In this document: piece after piece, positions 56,397 through 64,000 of the stretch
Position numbering within the stretch: the stretch's first letter is position 1
Layout of the letters: the number at the start of each line of letters is the position of its first letter
NCBI RefSeq assembly: GCF_006124995.1
Contig: NZ_QEWN01000004.1
Location: 1 to 64,000, forward strand
Direction of reading: 5' to 3'
Source of the DNA: Vibrio sp. Hep-1b-8
GTDB lineage: Bacteria; Pseudomonadota; Gammaproteobacteria; Enterobacterales; Vibrionaceae
Length of the DNA stretch: 64,000 nucleotides
The notes under the pieces: generated by a model
What the model saw: only the letters and a program-made list of their open reading frames with translations
What the model was told of the DNA's origin: nothing
The model's database searches: none
Program-made: the position numbers and the translations under genes

Positions 56397-57533
56397 ATGA
56401 AAGTGAAGTTTAAGTTTATCCTCTCCGCTGTTGCATGTGTGGCCGTGCTCACCTCTTTTTTCGGCGCAGCAGATAGCAATATGTCTGGCACGAAAACTTT
56501 AAACGATTATGACGTAGCGACGTTGGCTGGAGGCTGTTTTTGGTGTACTGAATCCGATTTGGAAAAACTGCCTGGCGTTATCGATGTGATTTCTGGCTAT
56601 GCTGGTGGTGATATTGAGAATCCAACTTACAAACAAGTTTCATCCGGTAAGACTGGGCACCTTGAAGTCATCAGCGTTAAATACGATCCTAAAACGGTCA
56701 CTTATGAGCAAGTTCTCGACCAGTTTTTTCGTCATATAGACGCAACGGATGATCAAGGCTCCTTTGTCGATAGAGGTCGCCACTATCGCCCTGCTGTTTT
56801 TTATCATACCCAAGAACAGAAAAAGATTGCCGAAAACTTTATCGCGCAAATTGATGCGTTAGGTATTTTCAAGAAACCATTGAAAACCGAGTTGATCGAA
56901 TTCAAAGCGTTCTGGCCGGCTGAAGATTACCACCAAGATTATTACAAACGTAATAAAATTCGCTATAACTACTACCGTTACGCATCTGGTCGCGATCAGT
57001 ATTTAGATGAGATTTTTGGCGAAGATCGTCAGGACAATCCTGTAACGCTGCGCGCACTTATTGACGATAAAATAAGTGCTGAAAGTGTTAAACCATATGC
57101 CAAACCATCGCAGTCTGCGATTAAGAACAAGCTTACTGAGCTTCAGTACTACGTCACTCAACAAGAAGGGACAGAACGCGCATTCAGCAATGAATACTGG
57201 GATAACAAAGAGGCTGGGATTTATGTCGATATTGTTTCTGGAGAGCCTCTTTTCTCATCCACTGACAAGTATAAATCAGGCACAGGCTGGCCAAGTTTTA
57301 CTAAGCCGATAAATCAAGGTTACATTGTCACAAAAACCGACTACCGCCTTCTCTATCCCCGAACAGAAGTTCGCAGCCGATTTGCGGACTCCCATTTAGG
57401 GCACGTGTTTAAAGATGGTCCAGCGCCGACAGGCCTGCGCTACTGCATGAACTCCGCAGCAATGAGGTTTATTCCGTTAGCAGATTTGGAAAAAGAGGGG
57501 TACGGCGACTATCTCTACCTGTTCGACAGTTAA
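56397..57533 (+). CDS. msrAB: Exported fused methionine sulfoxide reductase MsrA-MsrB
   Basis: 378 residues from the ATG at 56397 with GAGG five bases upstream. A signal peptide or anchor (about 5-25) precedes an MsrA domain (about 38-195) with catalytic Cys47 in GGCFWCTE, and an MsrB domain (about 250-378) with [12 protein letters not shown] and catalytic Cys350 in [12 protein letters not shown]. It repairs oxidised methionine of both stereoisomers in the periplasm. The MsrB half lacks the two CxxC pairs that hold structural zinc in many MsrB proteins. A thiol donor gene is not adjacent. Confidence 0.92.
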   Translation: MKVKFKFILSAVACVAVLTSFFGAADSNMSGTKTLNDYDVATLAGGCFWCTESDLEKLPGVIDVISGYAGGDIENPTYKQVSSGKTGHLEVISVKYDPKTVTYEQVLDQFFRHIDATDDQGSFVDRGRHYRPAVFYHTQEQKKIAENFIAQIDALGIFKKPLKTELIEFKAFWPAEDYHQDYYKRNKIRYNYYRYASGRDQYLDEIFGEDRQDNPVTLRALIDDKISAESVKPYAKPSQSAIKNKLTELQYYVTQQEGTERAFSNEYWDNKEAGIYVDIVSGEPLFSSTDKYKSGTGWPSFTKPINQGYIVTKTDYRLLYPRTEVRSRFADSHLGHVFKDGPAPTGLRYCMNSAAMRFIPLADLEKEGYGDYLYLFDS

Positions 57534-57556
57534 ATCCATCCAAACGTCGTTAGCAA

Positions 57557-57587
57557 AAAAGCCAACCTGAACATAGGTTGGCTTTTA
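57557..57587 (+). terminator. Terminator of msrAB
   Basis: Eleven-bp stem AAAGCCAACCT/AGGTTGGCTTT with a six-base loop and T-run, between convergent msrAB and dbpA. Confidence 0.88.
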
Positions 57588-57602
57588 GCTCACTATTAGC
57601 GC

Positions 57603-58979
57603 TTACTTCATCACACGAGCTTTGAAACTGCGTCCTTTCATCTTGCCTGTCGTAAGCTGTTTTAACGCAGGTTTGACGATATCATGCTCCACCGCTAGGT
57701 ATGAAACCATTGCTAGGATATTAATCTTGCCAATCTTTTTACCATCTAAGCCAGCTTGCTTAGTCAAGGCTCCCAAAATGTCTCCAGCGCGCACCTTTTG
57801 TTTCTTGCCGCCTAAAATCTGGATTGTTTGCATTTTAGGGTAAAACGGTCGCTCAATCGGTTTTTCCGGTAATTTAGCTGGTGAGATGACTAAGTCCATG
57901 TACTCTTCAATACGCGCGACTCGATAGTGTTCTTTCTCGCTGTAGAAGCTAAATGCAACGCCTTTTGAGCCAGCTCGCCCCGTTCGACCGATTCGATGGA
58001 CATGAACTTCAGGATCGCGGGAAAGCTCAAAGTTGAAAACCGCATCAAGGTTATCAACGTCCAATCCACGTGCTGCCACATCGGTCGCAACCAAAATAGA
58101 GATACTTTTATTGGCAAACATGGTCAACGCTTGCTCACGCTCACGCTGTTCCATATCTCCATGCAATTCAACCACACTGAATCCACGATGTTTCAGTTCA
58201 TCCGTTACGTTTTGCACCTCTTTCTTCGTGTTACAAAACACAACCGACGACTCTGGCTTATGCGTCAGTAATAGGGCTTCCAGTGCGTCATCACGCGCTT
58301 CAGTCGTGTCTAATTGATAGAAGCGTTGCTCAATGGTTGTCGTTGCATGTGTTGACTCAACTTTGACCATTTCCGGCTTAACCATGACTTTGGCAGCCAA
58401 TGACTCAATGTTGTTAGGGAAAGTTGCGCTAAACAGCAAAGTCTGACGCTCGGCTGGCGCAGCGGCAATTATCGTATCAATCGCCTCTTCAAAACCCATC
58501 TCAAGCATGCGGTCAGCTTCATCCAGCACGAGTGTATTCAACTCATCAAGGCTAATGCGTCCCTTAGACATATGATCAAGTATTCGACCAGGCGTACCAA
58601 CCAAGATATGCGCACCGTGCTCAAGTGAACCGATCTGTGGCCCCATTGGTAGGCCGCCACATAAGGTAAGTACCTTAATGTTGTGAATACCACGCGCTAG
58701 GGTGCGGATCTCTTTCGCAACCTGATCAGCCAATTCACGAGTAGGGCAAAGTACTAATGTTTGCACTCGAAAGCGTTTAACATTGAGGTTACTCAGCAAG
58801 CCCAATGAGAATGTTGCGGTTTTACCTGAACCTGTTTTGCCTTGACCAATCACGTCTTTACCGCTGAGCACGAGAGGTAAAGCTTGCTGTTGGATTGGCG
58901 TCATTTCTTTGTAGCCAAGGCTATCCAACGTTTCAAGCAATTCAGGCTTCAGTTCAAGGGTGTTAAATGAAGTTGTCAC
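57603..58979 (-). CDS. dbpA: ATP-dependent RNA helicase DbpA
   Basis: 458 residues from a GTG with AAAGGA seven bases upstream. Helicase core with GQGKTGSGKTATF, VLDEADRMLEMGF, LFSATFP, RGLDVDNLDAVFNFE and VHRIGRTGRAG; a C-terminal RNA-recognition domain (about 385-458) with GGKKQKVRAGDILGALT and IGKINILAMVSYLAV, which is specific to DbpA and binds hairpin 92 of 23S rRNA. Acts in 50S ribosome assembly. The 5' leader between the folE terminator and the start holds a hairpin at about 58999-59024. Confidence 0.95.
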   Translation of the reverse strand: MTTSFNTLELKPELLETLDSLGYKEMTPIQQQALPLVLSGKDVIGQGKTGSGKTATFSLGLLSNLNVKRFRVQTLVLCPTRELADQVAKEIRTLARGIHNIKVLTLCGGLPMGPQIGSLEHGAHILVGTPGRILDHMSKGRISLDELNTLVLDEADRMLEMGFEEAIDTIIAAAPAERQTLLFSATFPNNIESLAAKVMVKPEMVKVESTHATTTIEQRFYQLDTTEARDDALEALLLTHKPESSVVFCNTKKEVQNVTDELKHRGFSVVELHGDMEQREREQALTMFANKSISILVATDVAARGLDVDNLDAVFNFELSRDPEVHVHRIGRTGRAGSKGVAFSFYSEKEHYRVARIEEYMDLVISPAKLPEKPIERPFYPKMQTIQILGGKKQKVRAGDILGALTKQAGLDGKKIGKINILAMVSYLAVEHDIVKPALKQLTTGKMKGRSFKARVMK

Positions 58980-59033
58980 TGTTTTATCCTTTGAGGATTG
59001 GCTGGAAGGAGTGTTCTCCCAGCATTAAAAAAT

Positions 59034-59063
59034 AAAAACCGCTTCGAAATGGAAGCGGTTTTG
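59034..59063 (-). terminator. Terminator of folE
   Basis: Eleven-bp perfect stem AAAACCGCTTC/GAAGCGGTTTT with a six-base loop and T-rich tail on the minus strand, 27 bases past the folE stop. Confidence 0.9.
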
Positions 59064-59089
59064 AATTCGTAAGTCCGACGCAGCTTGTC

Positions 59090-59743
59090 CTATCGAATTC
59101 CGTGCAGGAACTCATGGCGTGTCGCTGGATTTGACTTGAAAATGCCACCTAATGCCGTCGTTGTGGTTTCACTGGTTGCATCCATAACACCACGTGACTT
59201 AACACAGTAATGGGTTGCATCAATGGTTACTGCCACATCATCTGACTCTAGCAGGGTTTGCAATGCGACTAAGATCTGCTGTGTCATACGCTCTTGCACC
59301 TGAGGGCGCTGAGCGAAGAAACGGACGATGCGGTTAATCTTAGACAGGCCGATGATTTTTCCACGTGGAATATAAGCGACCGCTGCACGACCATCAATTG
59401 TCACTAAGTGATGCTCACAGGTACTCGTCACTGTGATGTCTTTCACTCGAACCATTTCACTGACATTCATCTTGTTTTCGATGACAGTAATCTTGGGGAA
59501 ATTTGAGTAATCTAAGCCAGAGAAAATCTCATCAACGTACATTTTTGCGATACGGTGCGGAGTCTCTTCTAAACTGTCATCAGTAAGGTCTAGCTCTAGT
59601 AGAGAGAGAATTTCACGCATATGGTGTTGAATCTTTTCTTTTTTCTCTTCTCGACTGAACGAGTTTGGCGCCATCGGCGTCTCTAATCCTCGTTGCTCTA
59701 GCGCATCTTTGACCAACTTTGCGGATTCGCTAAGACCTGACAT
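59090..59743 (-). CDS. folE: GTP cyclohydrolase I
   Basis: 217 residues with the zinc-binding and active-site segment [12 protein letters not shown] (Cys109, His111, His112), [21 protein letters not shown] and [16 protein letters not shown], whose Cys is the third zinc ligand. Converts GTP to dihydroneopterin triphosphate, first step of folate synthesis. It is divergent from moeA. Single gene. Confidence 0.96.
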   Translation of the reverse strand: MSGLSESAKLVKDALEQRGLETPMAPNSFSREEKKEKIQHHMREILSLLELDLTDDSLEETPHRIAKMYVDEIFSGLDYSNFPKITVIENKMNVSEMVRVKDITVTSTCEHHLVTIDGRAAVAYIPRGKIIGLSKINRIVRFFAQRPQVQERMTQQILVALQTLLESDDVAVTIDATHYCVKSRGVMDATSETTTTALGGIFKSNPATRHEFLHGIR

Positions 59744-59825
59744 TCCACTTCCTCTTATTTACCCCTTTAGGATGGCTGACAAGGATACTCGGATTTTTGA
59801 ATAATTACACCCATATTTTATTGGA

Positions 59826-59867
59826 GGTCATTATTGCTCTATGGCTATCTATGATAGAGTGTTGACC
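59826..59867. promoter_or_regulatory. Nested inverted repeats between folE and moeA
   Basis: GGTCA (59826) pairs with TGACC (ending 59867), and inside it CTCTAT (59837-59842) pairs with ATAGAG (59854-59859). A possible -10 element TATGAT lies at 59850-59855. It could be an operator or a small RNA hairpin in the moeA leader. Confidence 0.4.
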
Positions 59868-59904
59868 ATTAGACTAAAAATAATAGTAAATTAGGATTTT
59901 TGAT

Positions 59905-61140
59905 ATGGGCTGCTGCGATGCACCAGGCTTAATGCCGATCGAAGAGGCGATGGATAAAATGTTATCGCCAATTGAAGCTATCCAAACAACGTTACAACTT
60001 CCCTTAGCAGATGCAATCGGCTATGTGCTCGCTGAAGACATACTCTCCCCTATTTTTGTACCGCCATTTGATAACTCTGCAATGGATGGTTACGCCATTC
60101 GTATCGCGGATTTAACGAATCACAATGTCATGCCGATGGCTGGTAAGTCGTTCGCGGGTCAGCCGTTTGAAGGCGATTGGCCAATCGGTTCATGTGTTCG
60201 TATCATGACAGGTGCAAAAATTCCTGATGGCTGTGACGCGGTCATTATGCAAGAGAACACTCAAGTTACTGAGCAAGGTATTCTCTTTAATCAAACCGAC
60301 GTAAAACCGCAAAACAATATTCGCCCAACTGGCGATGACATCAAGCAAGGTGATATTGTCCTAGCAAAAGGCGCTCGTTTGACTGCGCGTGATATTCCGA
60401 TGATCGCAACTCTCGGCGTTAGCCAGGTTAGCGTGGTACGTAAACCGCGTGTGGCGTTTTTTTCCACTGGCGATGAGCTACGTCCTTTAGGTGAAACCTT
60501 ATCCGAAGGTCAGATTTACGACAGTAACCGTTACGGAATTAAGCCTCTTATCGAAAACTTCGGTTGTGAAGCGATTGATCTCGGCATCATTCCAGACTGC
60601 CCAGAAACCCTCAAGGCAACGTTTGAACATGCGCAGACATTGGCTGACGTGGTTGTGACTTCCGGTGGTGTCAGCGTTGGTGAAGCAGATTACACCAAAG
60701 ATATCTTACAAGAGTTAGGTCAAATCGGCTTTTGGAAGCTAGCAATCAAGCCGGGGAAGCCTTTTGCGTTTGGTAAGCTATCGACAGCTTGGTTCTGTGG
60801 CTTGCCGGGTAACCCTGTCTCTGCCGTGTTAACCATGTATGTTCTTGTTCAACCTCTACTAGCAAAATTGGCAGGACATACCGAATGGAAAGCACCAGAG
60901 TCAATCCCAGCAACAACACGCAGTGCTTTTAAGAAAGCGCCAGGGCGCACGGATTATCAACGTGGCATCTACTCTATTGAGAATGGTCAGTTTGTCGTAG
61001 AAACAACGGGCAACCAAAGTTCAGGTGCGTTCAGATCGATGAGTCTAGCCAACTGCTTCGTCGTGCTTGAACGAGAGCGTGGACGAGTCGAGATTGGCGA
61101 AACCGTCAACATCCAGCTGTTTAACCCGACGCTTTGCTAG
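59905..61140 (+). CDS. moeA: Molybdopterin molybdenumtransferase MoeA
   Basis: 411 residues. Starts MGCCDAPGLMPIEEAMDKML, and carries the MoeA landmarks FDNSAMDGYAIR, AGKSFAGQPFEG, RIMTGAKIPDG, VTSGGVSVGEADYTKDIL and AIKPGKPFAFGKL, including the MoaB-like substrate-binding domain. Inserts molybdenum into adenylylated molybdopterin. AGGA nine bases before the ATG. First gene of moeA-moeB-small protein-sseA; the mod uptake genes are in the same window. Confidence 0.96.
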   Translation: MGCCDAPGLMPIEEAMDKMLSPIEAIQTTLQLPLADAIGYVLAEDILSPIFVPPFDNSAMDGYAIRIADLTNHNVMPMAGKSFAGQPFEGDWPIGSCVRIMTGAKIPDGCDAVIMQENTQVTEQGILFNQTDVKPQNNIRPTGDDIKQGDIVLAKGARLTARDIPMIATLGVSQVSVVRKPRVAFFSTGDELRPLGETLSEGQIYDSNRYGIKPLIENFGCEAIDLGIIPDCPETLKATFEHAQTLADVVVTSGGVSVGEADYTKDILQELGQIGFWKLAIKPGKPFAFGKLSTAWFCGLPGNPVSAVLTMYVLVQPLLAKLAGHTEWKAPESIPATTRSAFKKAPGRTDYQRGIYSIENGQFVVETTGNQSSGAFRSMSLANCFVVLERERGRVEIGETVNIQLFNPTLC

Positions 61141-61149
61141 AGGTGCCAC

Positions 61150-61899
61150 TTGGAGATCTTATCTGATCAAGAAATGCTCCGCTACAACCGTCAAATCATT
61201 CTCAAGCAGTTTGACTTTGACGGTCAAGAAGCGCTCAAGCAGAGTTCTATTCTCGTTCTTGGCGCCGGAGGACTTGGCTGTGCTTCTACTCAATATCTCG
61301 CGACGGCGGGGGTTGGTACGTTAACCCTCATCGACGACGATGTGGTTGAACTTTCTAATCTACAGCGTCAGGTTCTCCACCACGATTCAGATATCGGGGT
61401 TAAAAAAGTCGATTCGGCCGCTCAATCACTGAGAAAGCTTAATCCCAATATTACGGTCAACACCTTCGATAAGCGTCTTTCTAATCAACAACTATCACAG
61501 TTGATCGAACAGCATACTCTTGTTCTTGATGCATCGGACAACGTCGAAACACGCAACCAGTTAAACCGCCTTTGCTACGCAAATAAAACGCCCCTAGTCT
61601 CAGGTGCTGCGATCCGCATGGAGGGGCAAGTAAGCGTGTTTACTTACCAAGATGATCAACAACCTTGTTATCAATGTCTCAGCGCCTTGTTCGGCAATAC
61701 AGCATTGAGTTGTGTTGAAGCTGGCGTCATGGCACCGGTTGTCGGCATTATAGGTGCGGTTCAGGCGATGGAGGCAATTAAGGTAATTTCTGGCTATGGC
61801 ACGCCGAAACAAGGCAAGATCTTGATGTTAGATGCATTGACGATGTCTTGGCGTGAAATGAATTTAATGAAGATGCCAAACTGTCCTGTGTGTCACTAG
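61150..61899 (+). CDS. moeB: Molybdopterin-synthase adenylyltransferase MoeB
   Basis: 249 residues from a TTG at 61150 with GAGGTG four to seven bases upstream; the start EILSDQEMLRYNRQIIL matches the enteric protein. E1-like ThiF fold: nucleotide-binding LGAGGLGCASTQYLA (38-52), Arg/Asn in VVELSNLQRQ, and zinc CxxC pairs CYQC and CPVC. Adenylates the C-terminus of MoaD so that sulfur can be loaded. Nine bases after moeA. Confidence 0.95.
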   Translation: MEILSDQEMLRYNRQIILKQFDFDGQEALKQSSILVLGAGGLGCASTQYLATAGVGTLTLIDDDVVELSNLQRQVLHHDSDIGVKKVDSAAQSLRKLNPNITVNTFDKRLSNQQLSQLIEQHTLVLDASDNVETRNQLNRLCYANKTPLVSGAAIRMEGQVSVFTYQDDQQPCYQCLSALFGNTALSCVEAGVMAPVVGIIGAVQAMEAIKVISGYGTPKQGKILMLDALTMSWREMNLMKMPNCPVCH

Positions 61900-61926
61900 A
61901 AGTAAGGTAGTGGTAGAGTGCTGACG

Positions 61927-62238
61927 ATGAATCATCCCAAAGGCTTTATCGCTACCTTGTTGCTTGGTGCGCTGGCACTCTATGTTTTGACGTGGCTAAT
62001 GCAAGATCGTCCGTCGACGGAAGTACGAGCGGTAGTTGACTCACAAACGGTCACCCAGTCACTGGATGGCAATCGTCGTTTTTTAAATGTTACCACTGAA
62101 TCTCAGCAACAACTGTTGATTCAAGTTCCAGCAAATATTGACTGTCCCCGTCTATCTCAGGTAATTATTCAGCAGCAACAAACGTTGTTGTCAGATTCCA
62201 TGTCGTATCAATTGATTCGCTGCACCGCAGCACAATAA
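61927..62238 (+). CDS. Small membrane-anchored hypothetical protein
   Basis: 103 residues from the ATG at 61927 (a GTG at 61918 would add three). One membrane segment (about 7-25) with the bulk outside the membrane, Gln-rich (SQTVTQSLDGN, VIIQQQQTLLSD). Two cysteines. It sits between moeB and sseA in a tight array and is probably co-transcribed, but I recognise no family and no link to molybdenum or sulfur metabolism in the sequence. Confidence 0.65.
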   Translation: MNHPKGFIATLLLGALALYVLTWLMQDRPSTEVRAVVDSQTVTQSLDGNRRFLNVTTESQQQLLIQVPANIDCPRLSQVIIQQQQTLLSDSMSYQLIRCTAAQ

Positions 62239-62250
62239 AAAGGATTTTTG

Positions 62251-63090
62251 ATGTCACCACTCGTAACCCCCCAATGGCTCGCTCAACAGATGAGCGATAA
62301 TCGCTTAGTTATCTTAGACACCAGTATTGATTTCCAGATCCCCGGAGAAGTTGAGAAGGATAAAACGAACTTAATCCCGTGCTCACGCCGTTTTGATTAC
62401 GACGCGGTATTTTGCGATCCAGACACTAGTCTCCCGCACATGATGCCAACCGAAGAGCGTTTTAATCACTTAGCTCAGGATCTAGGTTTGAATAATGACT
62501 CTGTAATTGTTGTTTACGACAACAGTGGCACTTTTGCTTCGCCAAGAGCATGGTGGATGTTACGTGCGATGGGACATGAGCAAGTCTACATTCTCGATGG
62601 CGGTCTGACTGAATGGAAAGCGTGTGGATTTGATACGACGACACATTATTTAGCTCCAACAGCGAAAGGTAACTTTTCTGGTAAGCTGAATCCGGATTAC
62701 TTTGTCGACGCACAATATGTGGTTCAACAAATCAATAATGGTGCGAGCCTAACCGTCGATGCCCGTTCCAAAGCACGCTTCGATAGTGAAGTAGCAGAGC
62801 CACGTCCAGGCTTACGCAGTGGTCATATCCCGAATTCAGTTTGTCAGCCTTTTGCACAGCTAATGGATCAACATAAGTTAAAGCCAGTCGAACAACTTAA
62901 ACAGGTTTTACAGCCGACGCTTTCAACAGATGCGGCTCAAACACTCTTTAGCTGTGGCTCTGGTGTCACCGCTTGCATTGTACTGCTTGCAGCCTATCTT
63001 TGTGGTTATCGTAATCTCGCCGTTTATGATGGCTCATGGACAGAATGGGGTGCAAACAGCGATTTGCCTATCGCCACAACTAGCAAATAA
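62251..63090 (+). CDS. sseA: 3-mercaptopyruvate/thiosulfate sulfurtransferase
   Basis: 279 residues from the ATG after AAGGATTTTTG. Two rhodanese domains; the active one is C-terminal with Cys235 in FSCGSGVTACIV, the CGSGVTA loop typical of SseA-type mercaptopyruvate enzymes. The N-terminal domain lacks the cysteine. Moves sulfur to thiols or cyanide and could feed molybdopterin or thionucleoside pathways; the position behind moeA-moeB makes a sulfur supply for molybdopterin an attractive inference. Ends at the terminator 63123-63146. Confidence 0.9.
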   Translation: MSPLVTPQWLAQQMSDNRLVILDTSIDFQIPGEVEKDKTNLIPCSRRFDYDAVFCDPDTSLPHMMPTEERFNHLAQDLGLNNDSVIVVYDNSGTFASPRAWWMLRAMGHEQVYILDGGLTEWKACGFDTTTHYLAPTAKGNFSGKLNPDYFVDAQYVVQQINNGASLTVDARSKARFDSEVAEPRPGLRSGHIPNSVCQPFAQLMDQHKLKPVEQLKQVLQPTLSTDAAQTLFSCGSGVTACIVLLAAYLCGYRNLAVYDGSWTEWGANSDLPIATTSK

Positions 63091-63122
63091 CCGCTTATAC
63101 ATCCTTTTTGTTGAGATTATAC

Positions 63123-63146
63123 AAGGCAGCCTTAGCTGCCTTTTTG
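63123..63146. terminator. Bidirectional terminator between sseA and the sugar regulator
   Basis: Eight-bp perfect stem AAGGCAGC/GCTGCCTT, loop CTTA, with T-run on the plus side; located between convergent genes. Confidence 0.9.
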
Positions 63147-64000
63147 TTATTTCATTTGCTCATCAAGGTTTAGCACGGTGAGTGCATTGCTCACACTTGT
63201 GGCGATCACGTCAATTACACCAGTTCGCAACGCTCCAAGTAGCGCAAGCGGTTTACTGTTTTCTGCTGCAATGGCGATAACCTGCGAAATCGGTCGGAAC
63301 TCGTCAATGCTCAACCCGATCACTCGGTCACTCATCACGGTTGTGGCGGATTGACCATGTATATCAAAGAAATCGTAACCAGCAAAATCGCCAACCACCC
63401 CTTGTTGCATCCTTGATTGAACAACTTCCTCGGCAGTAAACCACCCAAGATCAACCATATAACTGTTTTCGCTCATGTCACCAATACCGACCAAAGCAAC
63501 ATCAGCTTTACGTGCCAAGTCTAAGGTTTGTTTGACAGTTGCGTTTTGCATAAAGGCGAGCTTCTGTTCTCGGTTCTCCGCGTAGGCTGGCGCATACAAT
63601 GTTTCTGAGGTTCCGCCATAGCTTTTGGCAAATTGACGGCAGATGTGGTCGGCATTAAACATCCCCCCACGTGGATGGATACCACCAATACCACATACGA
63701 ATTTAACGTCTCTTTGCGGAATAACGCCGACATGGTGCGCTACAGCGGAGACATTACGTCCCTGACCCACGGTCACAACAGAGCCGTTTTGAATCGAGCT
63801 CGCCATATATTTAGAGACTAGACCCGCAACCTGCTGACGCTGTTGCTCTTCAACTGGTTGATCCAAGGCGATCAAAGCACGCTTAACACCAAATCGTTCG
63901 ATAAGACGTTGTTCTATTTTAGCGCTAAAAACTGGGTGATATTTGACCGTGATCTCCACAATACCTTCGTCTCTGGCCTGCTTTAGCATCCGACCAACTT
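63147..64000 (-). CDS. SorC/DeoR-type sugar-binding transcriptional regulator, partial
   Basis: About 284 residues are visible and the reading frame runs off the window end, so the N-terminal DNA-binding domain is cut; the first visible residues (VGRMLKQARDEGIVEITV) are the recognition-helix end seen in LsrR/SorC regulators. The rest is the sugar-phosphate-binding domain: GQGRNVSAVAHH, KFVCGIGGIHPRGGMFNADHICR, VALVGIGDMSENSYMVDLGW and ALLGALRTGVIDVIATS. Which sugar it senses cannot be told from the window. Confidence 0.85.
   Translation of the reverse strand, partial: VGRMLKQARDEGIVEITVKYHPVFSAKIEQRLIERFGVKRALIALDQPVEEQQRQQVAGLVSKYMASSIQNGSVVTVGQGRNVSAVAHHVGVIPQRDVKFVCGIGGIHPRGGMFNADHICRQFAKSYGGTSETLYAPAYAENREQKLAFMQNATVKQTLDLARKADVALVGIGDMSENSYMVDLGWFTAEEVVQSRMQQGVVGDFAGYDFFDIHGQSATTVMSDRVIGLSIDEFRPISQVIAIAAENSKPLALLGALRTGVIDVIATSVSNALTVLNLDEQMK

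Noticed and set aside
1..64000. CRISPR array, prophage, integron cassettes, insertion sequences, tRNA or rRNA genes
   Set aside because: I saw no regularly spaced repeats, no transposase or integrase, no attC-like series and no tRNA-like fold in the gaps.

Overview
The window looks like part of chromosome II of a Vibrio species. Nearly every protein matches Vibrionaceae families, and the left end carries the arrangement pntAB next to the five-gene vxr regulatory operon that is known from the V. cholerae small chromosome. A chitodextrinase paired with glgC, a fru operon, mod genes, TorS/TorT and a Tle1-type type VI effector fit the same picture. I see no rRNA, tRNA, CRISPR array, integrase or insertion sequence.

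Layout. (1) 1-4.5 kb, minus strand: vxrABCDE, a two-component system plus envelope proteins; a terminator-like hairpin directly precedes the last gene. (2) 4.6-7.6 kb: pntAB transhydrogenase. (3) 7.9-12.7 kb: a cyclic-di-GMP neighbourhood holding a ComFB-like protein, a membrane GGDEF protein, a REC-GGDEF protein and an outer-membrane barrel. (4) 12.7-16.7 kb: cobQ-modA-modB-modC, tightly overlapped. (5) 16.9-23.2 kb: two small exported proteins, then divergent fruR and fruBKA with three FruR-type operators and a CRP-like site between them. (6) 23.4-28.2 kb: a GGDEF remnant, glgC, and a GH18 chitodextrinase. (7) 28.6-35.9 kb: AraC regulator/yqhD, then torS/torT, with mgsA directly behind torT. 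(8) 36-41.7 kb: small genes of unknown function and the most accessory part of the window: a LysM-DUF2235 lipase effector, its overlapping lipoprotein immunity gene, and a broken duplicate of the effector tail. (9) 42-54.2 kb: creA, gsk, a HAD phosphatase, a chemoreceptor, an RND efflux pair, an acetyltransferase, a fatty-acid desaturase and a DEAD-box helicase. (10) 54.2-64 kb: a 39-residue small gene, tyrP with TyrR-like boxes, msrAB, dbpA, folE, moeA-moeB-small protein-sseA, and the start of a SorC/DeoR-type sugar regulator cut by the window end.

How the genes work together. Molybdate uptake (modABC) and molybdenum cofactor synthesis (moeA, moeB) are both present. Fructose enters by FruBA, is phosphorylated again by FruK, and the system is controlled by FruR and probably CRP. 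Methylglyoxal chemistry appears twice (mgsA makes it, YqhD-type reductases remove aldehydes). Chitin oligosaccharide breakdown lies beside glycogen precursor synthesis. The vxr system, which in V. cholerae controls cell-wall stress responses and type VI secretion, shares the window with a type VI effector. The most unusual items are the effector-tail duplication with a nonsense mutation, the hairpin that both terminates and hides the ribosome binding site of vxrE, and the torT-mgsA coupling.
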